Shown here: one piece after another, positions 45,709-57,891 of the stretch | Position numbering within the stretch: the first letter of the stretch is position 1 | Layout: the number at the start of each line of letters is the position of its first letter | Source of the DNA: Leucaena leucocephala | Taxonomy: Eukaryota; Streptophyta; Magnoliopsida; Fabales; Fabaceae | DNA: 64,000 nt | Assembly (NCBI GenBank): GCA_037074615.1 | Contig: CM073558.1 | Span: 14,181,001-14,245,000 of the forward strand | Direction of reading: 5' to 3' | Translations under genes and position numbers: made by a program | The notes under the pieces: generated by a model | The model's database searches: none | What the model was told of the DNA's origin: nothing | What the model saw: the letters and a program-made list of their open reading frames with translations, nothing else

Positions 45709-46882
45709 CCCACAATTTTTGCTCAAAATTGTGGCATTAGAACCCTTGGGGAACTTCTTACAAAATTAAAACTCAAGCCAAGACAAAGAAGATTCAAGGC
45801 ACCAAAGTTCAAGTAAGCTAGAGATTAAAGGTAAGCAATATATCCTATAGCTTATTTTCCTTTGATTTAGGAGTTTGAACTTAGGGTTTTAATGGAAGAA
45901 AGTTCAGTTTTCTCTAAGGTGTATGTGCTGTCCAAAACCTTAGATGAAAGGAGAAAGAAGAAATTAAAGTTAGAGATATGTGGTTGAAGCTTAAACAAGC
46001 TAGTTAGATGATTGGTTGTTGAATCAAGTTGATATTCTTGACTTTGCCATAGTTAAACCATTTTGGTATGCACTGTTCATGATAGAAGGAGATGGAATTT
46101 CAATGATCTAATACTTCTATTGAATTTATATGATAATTTTGTGTAGGATTGGATAGGTTTTGAACTTTGGAAGCATTGTAATTCTAAGTTATAGCTTTTG
46201 AAGTTCTTCTCTGTTACTGTTCACTCATATGAGTAGTGATTGGAATTTCATGATTTTGATGATTCTAATGGTTTTAAAATGAAAATTTGTGTGGGATAAA
46301 ATAGAGAAACAAGTATGGAAAGCATTGGAGTCAATATGAGAATTTTTAGAAGAATTATGCATGTTTTTCAAATCTGTCCAAAACAGTGCATAGGAGCTAG
46401 AATTTCATGATTCTAAGTTCATAAATGGATTCAAAAGATTAAATTGTGTATGGTAAAGTTAAGATATCAATTGATTCACAGGCCAAGTCTATTAGTTAAG
46501 ATTAAAGAAAGTTTCAAGAGAAAGTTAGATTGTAATGGATGAATGATTATGTGATGTTAGGATTTGATTGTGGACTCCAAAGAGACAGCCATACATACAA
46601 GAGAAGTAAGAAGAAAGAGGCAAAGTTAAAGTGAAAGAAATCAAGCAAGTGAGGTAGTAAACTTACCTAAACTTGTATGTATTGAATGTTATGCTTGGTT
46701 GTGATATGGCTATATTGAATTGTGTTGCTTGTGTATATGATTGAAGCTCTATTTCTATGATTACTTTGGCCAATTGTATTTCATATGTTACATGGAAGCA
46801 TACATATTACACAATGTTAACACTTTCACAAGCAAGCACAAGTATTTACATTAATGCATGCATTGTTTAGTACCGTTTGCTA

Positions 46883-46905
46883 CTAAGATTTCACCAGAAA
46901 TCTCT
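46883..46905 (+). repeat. Conserved leader hairpin, A2 5' LTR
   Basis: AGATTTC and GAAATCT form a 7 bp stem around ACCA. Confidence 0.6.
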
Positions 46906-47535
46906 CCCTTGTATGTAATCCCAATCCCACAAATTTATTAATGATGAAAGAGGATGAAGAAGCATGAAGAGAAGTTAGAAATTGGATTATGTAAATGTTA
47001 TATGATGAATGTATAAAGTGTTGCAAGTCATGATGTTATATGTCTTGTTTGAGCCACAATGCTCAGGATGTAATGACAAATAACAAATGATGAGATAAAT
47101 GTATGAAATTTTATAGACATTTATTTAACGTGTCGAGCTTTATTTTGACACCAAGAACAGCTTATTTTGATGTCTGTACAAAGAGAACAAATTTTTCAAA
47201 GAAAAGGACCAGAATCTGTTTTCAGAATTTTTGACCAAATCAATAGTAATCTTTGACGAATAAACTCTATTAATTGACTAAGCATGTCTGGAAATTATTT
47301 TTTCCTTAAAGTTCAAGATGTTATCTTCACGTAGATTTTGAACCACTTCATTTTGATTTTTCTATAATTAATTATGATTTTTCAAATTTCATCATCTAAT
47401 ATGGAATACCATATAAACAGTAACTCGAGATGAGTAAAATTTTATATTTAGCTAATAGACTTCCAAGGTCTTATAAGTGGTTCTAAATGCTACTGAATGG
47501 TCCCTAAGATGTACAAAAGTAAGGATGTTTCATTT

Positions 47536-47546
47536 TGGTATCAGAG
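47536..47546 (+). other. Primer-binding site, initiator-Met tRNA type (A2)
   Basis: TGGTATCAGAG, three bases after the LTR end at 47532. Confidence 0.92.
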
Positions 47547-47674
47547 AAGAAGTTTCTGGCATAATATAAGAAAATTCCCATACCCTAACTCTAAGTAGTA
47601 AGTACTTTATTATGTTAGAGTATTGGTTGGGATAGTTAGCATTGCTTATTTAAGCAAATATTGTAAGAATAGAT

Positions 47675-47911
47675 ATGAGACTTTATAAAGTTAAATCAGA
47701 GCTATCAATTAATAAGGGAGACCCCCAGCCAGTAGTTATATATAAAGATGATATATATCCAGACCATGATCCTTCTTCAGACAGTGAAGAGAGTTCAGAT
47801 AGTAGTATAGAGGATCAGTTAGGGAGGTCTACAGTAGAATATCCCATAGATATTTCCATAGACTTAAACCTACAGTCTGGAGGTTATGTTAGATTCATAG
47901 AGACATTTTAG
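47675..47911 (+). CDS. Gag-like N-terminal open frame of A2
   Basis: 78 codons, 130 bp after the primer site, where gag would begin. The protein has a Ser/Glu/Asp-rich middle (DPSSDSEESSDSSIEDQ) and ends at a stop just before the GTCGCGAC motifs. There is no recognised capsid or zinc-knuckle domain. The counterpart in C is the minus frame 13382-13567, also acidic. Likely the remains of a gag start; function not shown. Confidence 0.4.
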   Translation: MRLYKVKSELSINKGDPQPVVIYKDDIYPDHDPSSDSEESSDSSIEDQLGRSTVEYPIDISIDLNLQSGGYVRFIETF

Positions 47912-47931
47912 TAGTGACAAGTAAAGACCTT

Positions 47932-48044
47932 TGGTCGCGACTGAAAGGCACAGAGCTATCAAGTCATGAGGAGTAAGTTGAGATGGTCGCGACTAAAGTT
48001 CACAGAGAATGAGTCACGACTAGCCAATACTCAGGTTACGACTA
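47932..48044. repeat. GTCGCGAC-type motif array inside A2
   Basis: Four copies in 113 bp: TGGTCGCGACT (47932), TGGTCGCGACTA (47984), AGTCACGACTA (48012) and GGTTACGACTA (48034). Not seen in the equivalent part of element C, so it may have been acquired from Athila-type DNA. Confidence 0.85.
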
Positions 48045-51000
48045 TAAGGCACAAAGGCCTGATGACAACAATGAAGATGCTAAGTTAGAGGTTTAGTATA
48101 GCATGCATGCAAGCCAAACAGTATGAGGCACTGAGATATAGAAGATCAATTTAAGAAAATGTTCAAAAATAGATCCTCCGTATGATCACTAGGAGTTGAT
48201 CTATGTTACGAAAGATTTATTCAGCTAGTTTTTATTAAACAGAATAATAAGAAGTTAGAATGAGACTTGACTAATAATGAGCCTAATATATGGCTTAACG
48301 TTAGAGACATGATGGTTAATAAATAAAAAGTTAAAGTTCCCATAACAAAGGGATACCATCATGAAAAGATAGTAACCTAACAAACCTAAGGTAGAACACC
48401 CTAGAGAACAAAAATAATAGTACTAGATGATGAATAAGATCCAAGTGACTTAAGTTAGTCAGGATCCAAAGATAGACCAGAAAGAAACCATAGTCTGTTC
48501 TAGAGCAGACTGAGACTGATAGATAGAAAGAGTTAAGAGATAGTAGAGAGATAAAAAAGTTACTCTATAAAGATGGAGATTTATCTGCTTACCTAAGAAG
48601 TTTTTCCTGAATAGTTTACTAGAAGTATTCCTCTCAGTTAGATAGTGAAGAGTATAAGTCTAAGGGTTAAAGTAGGGAAAGAGAAACCCTTTGATGAATA
48701 CTTAGCTGAGTTTATCCACATGAACTGTGAGAGTTGAATGACTGAGAAGTTAGTTCACGGATTAAATTTTGTATTAGAAAGAAAGAGTTTTTCTCTGGGA
48801 GCTGTAGAAGTACAACAGAACGGTAGATGTATGCAAAATAATGAAAGAAGTTTATGATGTCTAGAGAGAGAAAAGTAGCCATAGTTTTAAAGATAAATTG
48901 ACTCCTCTATTCTTTATGTAAGGAAGAGTAATAAAGGGTTAAGTCTATACCCTAGTAAGAGGGTAACGTGATAGCCTAAGTTAAATGAATAGTTACTTCA
49001 GGATCTGACAATGATCTGATCAGATAATGTGATAGATAATATGATAGAGGAAATAATGCTTTAAAGTTTACCTAGTTAATTGTTTAATTGCAATATGAGA
49101 ATGAGGGATGGTTGAGCAAATTATGTGATATGGCTTATGTTGCCATAAGTTATGATGAACAGTTACATCTCCTTGCAGTTGTTATATGATGACATGCATG
49201 TTAGAGAATGCTTAAATGATTGCATCTCCTTGCATATTATGCATGTTAGAGTATGCTATGATGAATAAACAATCTCCTTTTGCATTACATGCAGGGTAGA
49301 GTAGATATGATGAGAAAATTTTGAAAAAAAATTATGTTGCTCCCATGCCCTATGACATGCAACTAAATAATTCAACTTGGTAATGATAAAGCAATAGAAA
49401 AGCAATATATGAGATTAGAGATGAAGGTTAGTAGCAAATTAATAGACAAATGATTACAGTACTCAGGACATATCCCTTCAGTATAGATAAGATACATGAA
49501 TGATATACCATGAACATGAAATGAAATGAGATGCAATTATGAAAGATGATGTAGCTCTGAGAGGGTGCAGCGTCTATGTAACAGAAGTTAATATTCTCGC
49601 AATAGAGCTAGATTGCTCTTGCGATAGAGTCATATTGCTCTTGAGGTAAAACCAAGAGAATGGACAATATAGCTCATGTAAAGTAATATCCACCAGATGA
49701 GATGAACAGATTATGATAGATATGTGCATGGTAGAGCCTATGTAGCTCTTTGCAGTAATAGACATAGTAAAGTTATAAAAGATGGGAATGATATGAGAAA
49801 TTTCTGAGTGATAGAGAAAATGAGTAAAGTTCTAATAGATAATTTTGGCTTCTGTGATCATTTTTAGGGAATTATCTGTTAAGTTAACAACTAAGTAGAA
49901 GTGGCTAACCTTATAACTTTGTCCATTGGTTAGGTCTTCCAGAGATAAGAATATAGTACGACAGAATTGCAGTAGATTATGGAGGATTGCAGTTAGATCC
50001 TAGCGTGGCTCACAGAAAATAGAATGCTAGAGTCATAGTTAGATCCTGAAGAGGCTTATGGTTGATCGCAGTAGATCCTGAGGGTCACAGTAGACCTAGC
50101 CTAGAGAAAGAAAGTATTGAGCTATAAGTACAATATTTCTTTAGAAGGACAAATACCAAGGAAAATGTTAAGGTAGAGAAGCTTCACAAGTTGGTTAACT
50201 CATAACATAAAGAGTACCCATAATGTTAATTTCAGATAGCCTTATTACTATTATAGACTAAACTCATAATCTTCTTACACGCAACAGGAACTAAGTGATC
50301 AAAGTTAAAGTTGTTATTCCTGATTACCAAGAATTTATGAGAATATCTCATAAGATATGAGAAGGGGTCAAATAAAAATAAAGAGATCCCTACGATGAGA
50401 TTACAGAGAATAAGAATGAGAGATAAATAGATCTTCCAGTTGAGGATAAAGAGATTAGAAGGCCAGATAGACCGAAGAGAGATAGTATAAAAAGAGTCTA
50501 AGATAGTAAAGTACCAGGGTTAGAGCCTATTAGCACTAGTGCTTCAGATTTTTGTCATTATTTTTCAGTTGAGCGTGCTTAGTAATAGTCGCCCACTGAT
50601 GGGTGACCCCCGGGAAGTGATGAAAGGGGTGTAAATTCTATCGAGATTTGGCATATATGCACAGAGTTATGTAAAAATGATAGAAAGAACTATGAAAAGT
50701 TAGAAAGGGTTATGAATGGTAAGAGACTATAACTCTGATGTCAAGTCCAAATAAAATGGACTTGAAAGGAAATATTTAGAAGAGTTTTCTCAAAAGCTAG
50801 CAAAGATATAAGTTAAAGAGAATGTTAGACTTATGGTATCTCAAGATAAGTCATGAAAAATTGAGATAGACCATGATATAGCCAGTTATGCCATGATATG
50901 ACATGAAAAGTACGTAATGAGATAAGTTATGAGAAATATGTATTAAGAAGTACAAGTGACTTTATAGCTAGCTTTGTAAATAGATAGAGAGAGGCTCCCT

Positions 51001-51746
51001 TTTTGAATGGGATAAGATGTTTAAATGTTATGTTATAGATGAAGTAGCAAGTGAGAGCTTTCACTCCTTGCATGAAATGCCAGGCATTATGTTATATTTG
51101 TAAAATATGATAAAGCGGGTGTTAGAGCAGTGCAAGCTCCATGTGATAGAGCTGTGCAAGCCCCAAGTGTTAGAGTTGTGCATATTAAGAAAAGGAATGC
51201 TTGAGCTCCAATGTTAGAGCTTTGCATTCATTAGCAGGTATGTAGTCCTGCAATATGTTGGCCAGGCATTATGCATGTTAGAGTATGTGCTCCTATTTAG
51301 TAATAAAGTAAAGAAAGAAAGAATAATGACATTAGTCCTCTCTCTGTATTATGATGAATTATTAAAGATGATAGGAAGAAGAAGTATATATGATGAGTAG
51401 TTGACAGAAACTCCAGAATATAGCAGTATTCGAGAGAGTTTTATATGAAAGAAATGGACACTACTCACAAGTCCAGTATAGTGAGAAGTCCATATGCAAA
51501 TAGATGCATAGCAAGTAAGCAAGTAATAGAATGAAGTAGAGTTTAAGTCAGATTGAGTTGATTCAGAACAGAAGAATAATCACAGTAAAGATATGAAAAT
51601 CTGCGGATATAAAAAGTAATAAGCTAAGATGTCAAGATAGAAGATAAGAGATATATACCCCAATCCTTAGTCATAAAGTTGGAAAAAGATATATATTTAA
51701 GATAGTTGACTGAGGTGCTAAGTAAATTTTGAGGACAAAATTTATT
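48045..51746 (+). mobile_element. Non-coding interior of A2
   Basis: No domain recognised. Open text near 48690-48780 (FDEYLAEFIHMN) could be a gag scrap. Family-specific short repeats include GATTGCTCTTGCGATAGAG phrases (49605-49640) and GTTAGAGTATGC phrases (49200-49260). TAGATCCTAG/TAGATCCTGA phrases near 49990-50080 also occur in A1 and C. Confidence 0.6.
51117..51240 (+). repeat. Short tandem repeat in A2 interior
   Basis: Four degenerate copies of TGTTAGAGCTGTGCAAGCTC-like units, the counterpart of 11518-11590 in element C. Confidence 0.65.
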
Positions 51747-51761
51747 TTAAGGGGGCAGAAA
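51747..51761 (+). other. Polypurine tract of A2
   Basis: TTAAGGGGGCAGAAA-type tract directly before TGTCACATTC at 51762, after GAGGACAAAATTTATT. Confidence 0.88.
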
Positions 51762-52509
51762 TGTCACATTCTACGTTTTCCCTATATGTATAATACTAAT
51801 AGTGGAAAAAAAGGTTTAGAAAGGATTGTGATGATGAATAGAAAGGAAAAATAATGATTGAACAAAGGTATAAAGATAAGAGACTAAAATAAAAAGTTTA
51901 AAAGTTCTTTGGTGCAAAAATAAAAGTAGAATAAACTTTGGGCCATTAGTGTAATTATGAAAAGTTGAGGGCCTAAAGTGTAATTTTCAAAAGTTCCAGG
52001 GCAAAATGGTAATTATTGAAAGTTGAGCCGGAAAAGATTAAAAAATGCTCAAAATTAGATTAGTACCAAATTTTTCCAGTAAATAGAGAAAATTATTCTG
52101 ATCATTTTGACACAACACAAAATTTTGAGGTGAGGTCACGAAAAATTTATATTAATTTCTAAAAAAAGGAAAATTAATACAGTATCTTTTGGATCTTAGA
52201 ATCAGATAAACTTTGGCAGTAAATTCCTATAATTAATATAAAAATTTATAAAACTAACAAAACTTCAAAAGGAGTTCTGTAGAATTTATTATGGAGTTTA
52301 CAGTGTATTAAAATACCCGATAAATATGTTTCAGGGGAATTTCTCTGGAATTTAGCCCAGCAAGATAGTGGACCATGTAGAGGGCCCAAAATGGCATCTT
52401 ATAGGGCCAGTAATATTTTTAGATAAGTATGTGGTCAGGGCTAATAAAGACCAAGAAAAATATGAAATTACAAAAATGCCACTGAGTAGGCCATTGTGTT
52501 GTGTTATTT

Positions 52510-52545
52510 AGTCAGAGTTAGAGTTAGAGTTAGAGTTAGAGTCAG
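52510..52545 (+). repeat. (AGAGTT)n microsatellite
   Basis: Four to five hexamer copies within the A2 3' LTR. Confidence 0.85.
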
Positions 52546-53227
52546 ACGAAGGGTATTTTGGTTATTTGAATAAGGTTAGATGGTCAAGGAGAGTTTCCAA
52601 AATGATTGACCAAGGTCAAGGAATACTCTAATGATGTGTAAAAAGACAATAATGCCCTTTTTAGAAATTAAAGTGAAATCGACACCGATAAGGGTCTTTA
52701 AGAAATGTAGGGAATTTTATCAGAACTTCTGGGGCTCACAAAATTATGAGACTTTATAGGGAAGTTATTTTATATTAGGATGAATTTCTAAAAATGTTAA
52801 AACCATTAAAAGAGGTGTCAAGCAATTATTTCAAAATTAGGATATTTTAAGGATATCAGTATAAGGAAAGTGCCTTGGGAATTATACCAATTAGCTATTG
52901 GACCCAAGGAAGGCCTAGGGTAGTCCAATATTTTGTCCTAAGGCATCCCAATAAGTCCCAAAAGTTGTCTTGGAGCCCAAGTCCAATAGTGAATGATTTA
53001 TGAATTTTTTAAAAAGAAAAGAAAAAGGAATAAAGTGAGAATTAGGGTTTGCACATGGTGAGACCCACACACCCTCACACATGGTGTCCAAGACAAGGGG
53101 AGGAGAATTTTTTGTCATGTGATCTTATTTCAAGTTGGCTTGGTGGGCAAGCTTGTAGGAGCATTTATGAGCCATTAGATCAAATAGTGCTCAAAGTGAT
53201 CTTGGCTATTAATTTTCCATAGATTTT

Positions 53228-53239
53228 TTATATAAATAC
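53228..53239 (+). promoter_or_regulatory. LTR TATA box (A2, 3' LTR)
   Basis: TTATATAAATAC followed by CCCCACA. Confidence 0.6.
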
Positions 53240-54436
53240 CCCCACAATTTTTTATGAAAACCATGGCATGAGAACCCTTGGGGAACTTCTTAAAAAATTA
53301 AAACTCAAGCTAAGACAAAGAAGATTCAAGGTACCAAAGTTCAAGTAAGGTAGAGATTAAAGGTAAGCAATCTATCCTAACTTATTTTCCTTGGATTTGG
53401 GGGCTTGAACTTAGGGTTTTAATGGAAGAAAGTTCAGTTTTCTCTAAGGTGTATGTGCTGTCCAAAACCTTAGATGAAAGGAGAAAGGAGAAATTAAAGT
53501 TAGAGATATGTGATTGAAGCTTAAACAAGCTAGTTAAGTGATTGGTTGTTAAATCAAGTTGATATTCTTGACTTTGTCATAGTTGAACCATTTTGGTATG
53601 CACTGTTCATGATAGAAGGAGATGGAATTTCAATGATCTAATACTTCTATTGAATTTATATGATGATTTTGTGTAGGATTGGATAGGATTTGAACCTTGG
53701 AAGCATTGTAATTCTAAGTTATGGTTTTGAAGTTCTTTTCTATTACTGTTCACTCATATGAACAGTGATTATAATTTCATGATTTTGATGATTCCAATGG
53801 TTTTAAAATGAAAAATTGTGTGGGATAAAATAGAGAAACAAGTATGGGAAGCATTGGAATCAATATGAGAATTTTTAGAAGAATTTTGCATATTTTTCAA
53901 ATCTGTCCAGAACAGTGCATAGGAGTTGGAATTTCATGATTCTAAGCTCATAAATGGATTCAAAAGATGAAGTTGTGTAGGATAAAGTTAAGACATCAAT
54001 TGATTCAAAGGCCAAGTCTATTAGTTAAGATTAAGAAAAGTTAATATAGTTAAATGAGCTCAATGTTCAAGAGAAAGTTAGATTGTAATGGATGAATGAT
54101 TATGTGATGTTAGAATTTGATTGTGGACTCCAAAGAGACAACCACACATCCAAGAGAAGTAAGAAGAAAGAGGTAAAGTTAAAGTGAAAGAGATCAAGTA
54201 AGTGAGGTAGTAAACTTACCCTAAACTTGTATGTATTGAATGTTATGCTTGGTTGTGCTATGGCTATGTTGAATTGTGTTGCTTGTGTATATGACTGAAG
54301 CTCTGTTTCTATGATTATTTTGGCCAATTGTATTTCATATGTTACATAGAAGTATTCACATTACACAATGTTAACACTTTCACAAGTAAGCACAAGTATT
54401 TACATTAATGCATGTATTGTTTAGTACCGTTTGCTA

Positions 54437-54460
54437 CTGAGATTTCCCCAAAAATCTCAG
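54437..54460 (+). repeat. Conserved leader hairpin, A2 3' LTR
   Basis: CTGAGATTT and AAATCTCAG form a 9 bp stem around CCCCAA, the most complete copy in the window. Confidence 0.65.
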
Positions 54461-55093
54461 CCCCTCCATGTAATCTCAATCCCACAGGTTTATTAATGAT
54501 GAAAGAGGATGAAGAAGCATGAAGAGAAGTTAGGGATTGGATGATGCAAATGTTATATGATGAATGTATAAAGTGTTGCAAATCATGATGTTATATGTCG
54601 TGTTTGAGCCACAATGCTTATGATGTAATGAAAAATAGCAAATGATGAGATAAATGTATGAAATTTTAGATCATTTAGTTAACGTGTCAAGTTTTATTTT
54701 GACAGCAAGAACACCTTATTTCAATGTATGTACAAAGAGAACGAATTTTCAAAAGAAAGGGACCAAAATCTGTTTTCAGAATTTTGACCAAATCAATAGT
54801 AATCTTTGATGAATAAACTCTATTAATTGACTAAGCATTTATTCTAGAAATTATTTTTCCTTTGAAGTTCAAGATGTTATCTTCACGTAGCTTTTTAAAC
54901 CACTTCATTTCATTTTTTTAGAATTAATTGTGATTTTTTGAAGTTTGTCGTCTAATCTAGAATACCATATGAGCAGTAACTCAAGAAGAGTAAAATTTTA
55001 AATTTAGCTAATGGACTTCCAAGGTCTTGTAAGTGGTTCTAAATGCTACTAAATAGTCCCTAAGATGTACGAAAGTAATGATGTTTCATCACA

Positions 55094-55140
55094 AAACCCT
55101 TGAAAATGTCAAAGAAACTAGATACAATGTGTATCTTATA
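55094..55140 (-). mobile_element. Athila-type LTR, inverted, right part
   Basis: The start of the minus-strand LTR (TATAAGATACAC at 55140), split from 42801-44273 by A2 and matching the plus-strand LTR start at 61364. Confidence 0.75.
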
Positions 55141-56095
55141 AATTCCCCCACACTTGAATCTTTATACTCTTGGACAAAAAAATGAATCAGATTTAAACTA
55201 ATGCTGGCAAATATGAGAGAACACAATAATCAACAGTGAAACCTTGAGACAATTAATCAATTGTATGCAAAAATGATAACATGAGCAATGCAAAGTAATT
55301 AACTACTAGATGAAATTAACCTTAAATGTATGAGCTCAATAGATTCTTTATAAGGATGTAAGTGTTTAGCTCTTTAACCTCTTATTTTAAGTTCTTTCAC
55401 TAAAATTCAATTTGGCAAACATCTTACCATATGCTTGTAATGACTCTTGATCTTCTCAACTATACATCATTCATACAAAGAATCAAGAGGTCTTTTAGGG
55501 TTAAAGTGATGGAAATATCAAGTGAAAGGAAATGGAATATAATTAAGTGTCTTAATTAAACATATTGCAAGTCAAATTTCATCAAAATTAGCTCAAACAA
55601 TAACCTTCCATTTCAAATAAATACTTATTTCACCTTTATTCTTTTGTTACATCTTCTTAACTATGCTACAACTTTATTCTCTCTCTATATCTATTTTTTT
55701 AACCAGGTGTACATACAATACTTCCCACAGCTCCTTGAAAGTTATATGGTTTCCAGTAGAAAGATGAAATTGACTTCATTTATAATGCAATTTAGACACA
55801 TGAACAAACAATAGATAGCAATGAAGGTCTAATGGATAAACAATAGATCAATATTTATGGCTTATGTTTAGGCACAAAGGTTTATAAATGAAATGCCTTT
55901 ATCATATTTAATAACATAAATACTCAAGTAATTTTTTACTTAGAGCCAATACAAGTTCTAGAGGATATAAAGCAAATGAATAATCACTTAATATATGAAT
56001 TAAGATTGGGAATCCTTCTAACTAAGGTTTACATCTAAATTACTTATACACTAAAGTCTCTAAAAATATTTATTTATTATTCACTACCAATATAG
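55141..56095 (-). mobile_element. Inverted Athila 3' interior tail
   Basis: A minus-strand polypurine-like AGTGTGGGGGAATT lies at 55141-55154. The rest aligns, inverted, with 60360-61363, including a GAGCCAATACAAG / CTTGGCTCTGAG stretch. Non-coding. Ends abruptly at about 56095, where plus-strand gag begins. Confidence 0.72.
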
Positions 56096-56872
56096 ACAAT
56101 AAGCTCAAGGAGAATGATGGTCAGTTTGCCTCCATAGCTTTAATTGCCCAAAGTATGCAGAAGGATAATGCAGATGTGCACAAAAAACTTGAAGAGTTAA
56201 GTTACAAGAATGCAGATATCACAAGTCACTTAAATCAAGTCTCCAATATAGTGAGTGACATTCAAGGAAAGAGCAGTGGCAGTATACCTTCGAACACCGT
56301 CATTAAATCGAGGGATCTGAATGCTATATCCCTCAGAAGTGGTAGAAATATGCATTTTAAGGAAACTGATACACCAGAGCAGGATATAGAAGATGCTAAA
56401 TTTGAGAATTCATCTCTACCATAGGTGCAAATTGGGAAATCTGAAAGTGCTAAAGAATAATAGCTTATACGAAGAAGCTAACCCAAGGGGAGAACTCACA
56501 AGCCCAAGTAGAGATACAAGAAGAAGTAGCAATAGTACCAAGTCCAGCCTACAAAGGAAAGCAACTTGAGGAGAAACTGGAGTCAAGCAAGCAAGGAGCC
56601 TCTATGCACAAAGGTAACTTAACTCTTACTTTGCTAGAAAGAAAAATACTCACCCTGATTTTACAAAAGATGCTTATACTCTATTCAATAAGCTAGAAAC
56701 AAACATCCCGTTAGTTAAATTCCTCAAGAGAAACCCTAAATATGCTAAAATTTTGAAGGAACTGTGTGCTGATAAAAAGAAGTTTAGGCATCTTAAGAGA
56801 ATTTCGGTGAGTGCTAATGTGTCATCACTCTTTAAGGCTAAATTATCGGTTAAGTGCCAAGATCCAGGATAT
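56096..56872 (+). pseudogene. Athila-type gag C-terminus and protease start
   Basis: The frame 56155-56424 reads LPSN-like then AISLRSGRN, the conserved AITLRSGK box of Athila gag. After a stop and shifts, 56640-56872 gives HPDFTKDAYTLFNKLETNIP, then KYAKILKELCADKK, RISVSANVSSLF and KCQDPGY, which match the conserved gag/protease linker (KELCTKKRK, KCKDPGSF). It is broken off just before the protease active site by the inverted block at 56873. Confidence 0.85.
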
Positions 56873-57891
56873 GAGGTCGGATTGTCATGGTCCAATCTAT
56901 CAAAATAAAATTAATTGCACCCAATACAATATAGTATAAGGCACAACTCTATTGTTCTTCTCAAGGAGCCTTTTATTTGGAAACCTTGTAGATTGGATGT
57001 CAAAATCAATGAAAAACTGAGCAGGGATAAAATGGTTTTTGCGGTTTTAGTGATTGATGCAATAAAATTAGGGTGTAAAAAAGTAAATACTTTTAGATTT
57101 TTGATTAAGATGAAAACGAGTTGGTTTGTTTGAGAAATATGTTATGAAAGACTCTTGATGATAAAACATTTTTATCCTTGCTCTCTTGTTAAAATTAGAG
57201 TTTTGAAATCACTAAGTCTCAAAGAAAACCTCAATTGATCGATTGAGTCCAAAACCCTAATTTTCCTAGCACCCCTTTGATCAAAGCTGGTTTAAGAACT
57301 ATTAGTAAACTGTCAGAAACCACTTAGCGTGTAAGTTGAATTAGATGATGAAAACACCTCCGAATGGTCATCGATCAAAAACTCTAGATTTCAAGCAATT
57401 GAATTAATCAACAACAATCGTTGATAATAACCCAACTCTCTTAAAATCCAAAATGAAATATTCTATTAAAAAGTAAGCGTTCAAATTATCTGAATTCAAT
57501 TACAAAGTATAATATGAGAATGATCAATCGATATTCAAAACTTGCTCATAAAATACAAACCCTAGATCTAGCAACGATCATAACATGAAAGAATACAAAT
57601 TGGAATAGTAGAAACTCTCTATTTCAGTCCATGAGCTCAAGATATCATATCCATCCCTAATAAACTAAAGATTTAGCCTCTCATGACTCCTACTGTACTG
57701 CAATCACTATCCAGATGTGATGCCATGAAGAAATGATGAGAAGAAGGTAGATTAATGGTGTAGAGATATGGAGAAGTATATAGAGAGGTGTAGAACTATA
57801 GAAGATATGGAGAAGGTGATCAGAGAGCACTCGAGTACTGCTTCTTAGCCTAATTAGGTAAAAAACTAGCCTCTATTGATGAGGCTAGTTA
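56873..57891 (-). mobile_element. Inverted Athila LTR/leader fragment inside the protease
   Basis: 1.02 kb matching, inverted, the plus-strand LTR end (61825-62363 against 57330-57891) plus leader, and in the same orientation 42801-43870. It replaces about 40 protease codons, including the expected D-x-G-A active site. The junctions fall between KCQDPGY (56872) and ADRSIRYSKG (57892). Confidence 0.75.

Larger units (their letters stand above)
44274..47532 (+). mobile_element. 5' LTR of A2
   Basis: 3.26 kb, TGTCACATACTA at the start and GGATGTTTCA at the end. Holds TATA 45697-45708, leader box TACCGTTTGCTACT near 46870 and hairpin 46883-46905. An AGAGTC hexamer run lies at about 45010-45030. 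Confidence 0.93.
44274..55088 (+). mobile_element. Complete gypsy-type LTR retrotransposon A2 (non-autonomous)
   Basis: 10.8 kb element with LTRs 44274-47532 and 51762-55088, perfect duplication TCACA (44269-44273 and 55089-55093), primer site 47536-47546 and polypurine tract 51747-51761. The interior is only 4.2 kb, with a gag-like start and no readable reverse transcriptase, RNase H or integrase. It would depend on an autonomous relative. The target is a minus-strand Athila LTR. Confidence 0.95.
51762..55088 (+). mobile_element. 3' LTR of A2
   Basis: 3.33 kb; matches the 5' LTR throughout with scattered substitutions and small indels. TATA 53228-53239 and hairpin 54437-54460. An AGAGTT hexamer microsatellite lies at about 52510-52545, longer than in the 5' LTR. 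Confidence 0.93.

Noticed and set aside
56915..57133. 72-codon plus-strand open frame
   Set aside because: It lies on the wrong strand of the inverted Athila LTR/leader block.
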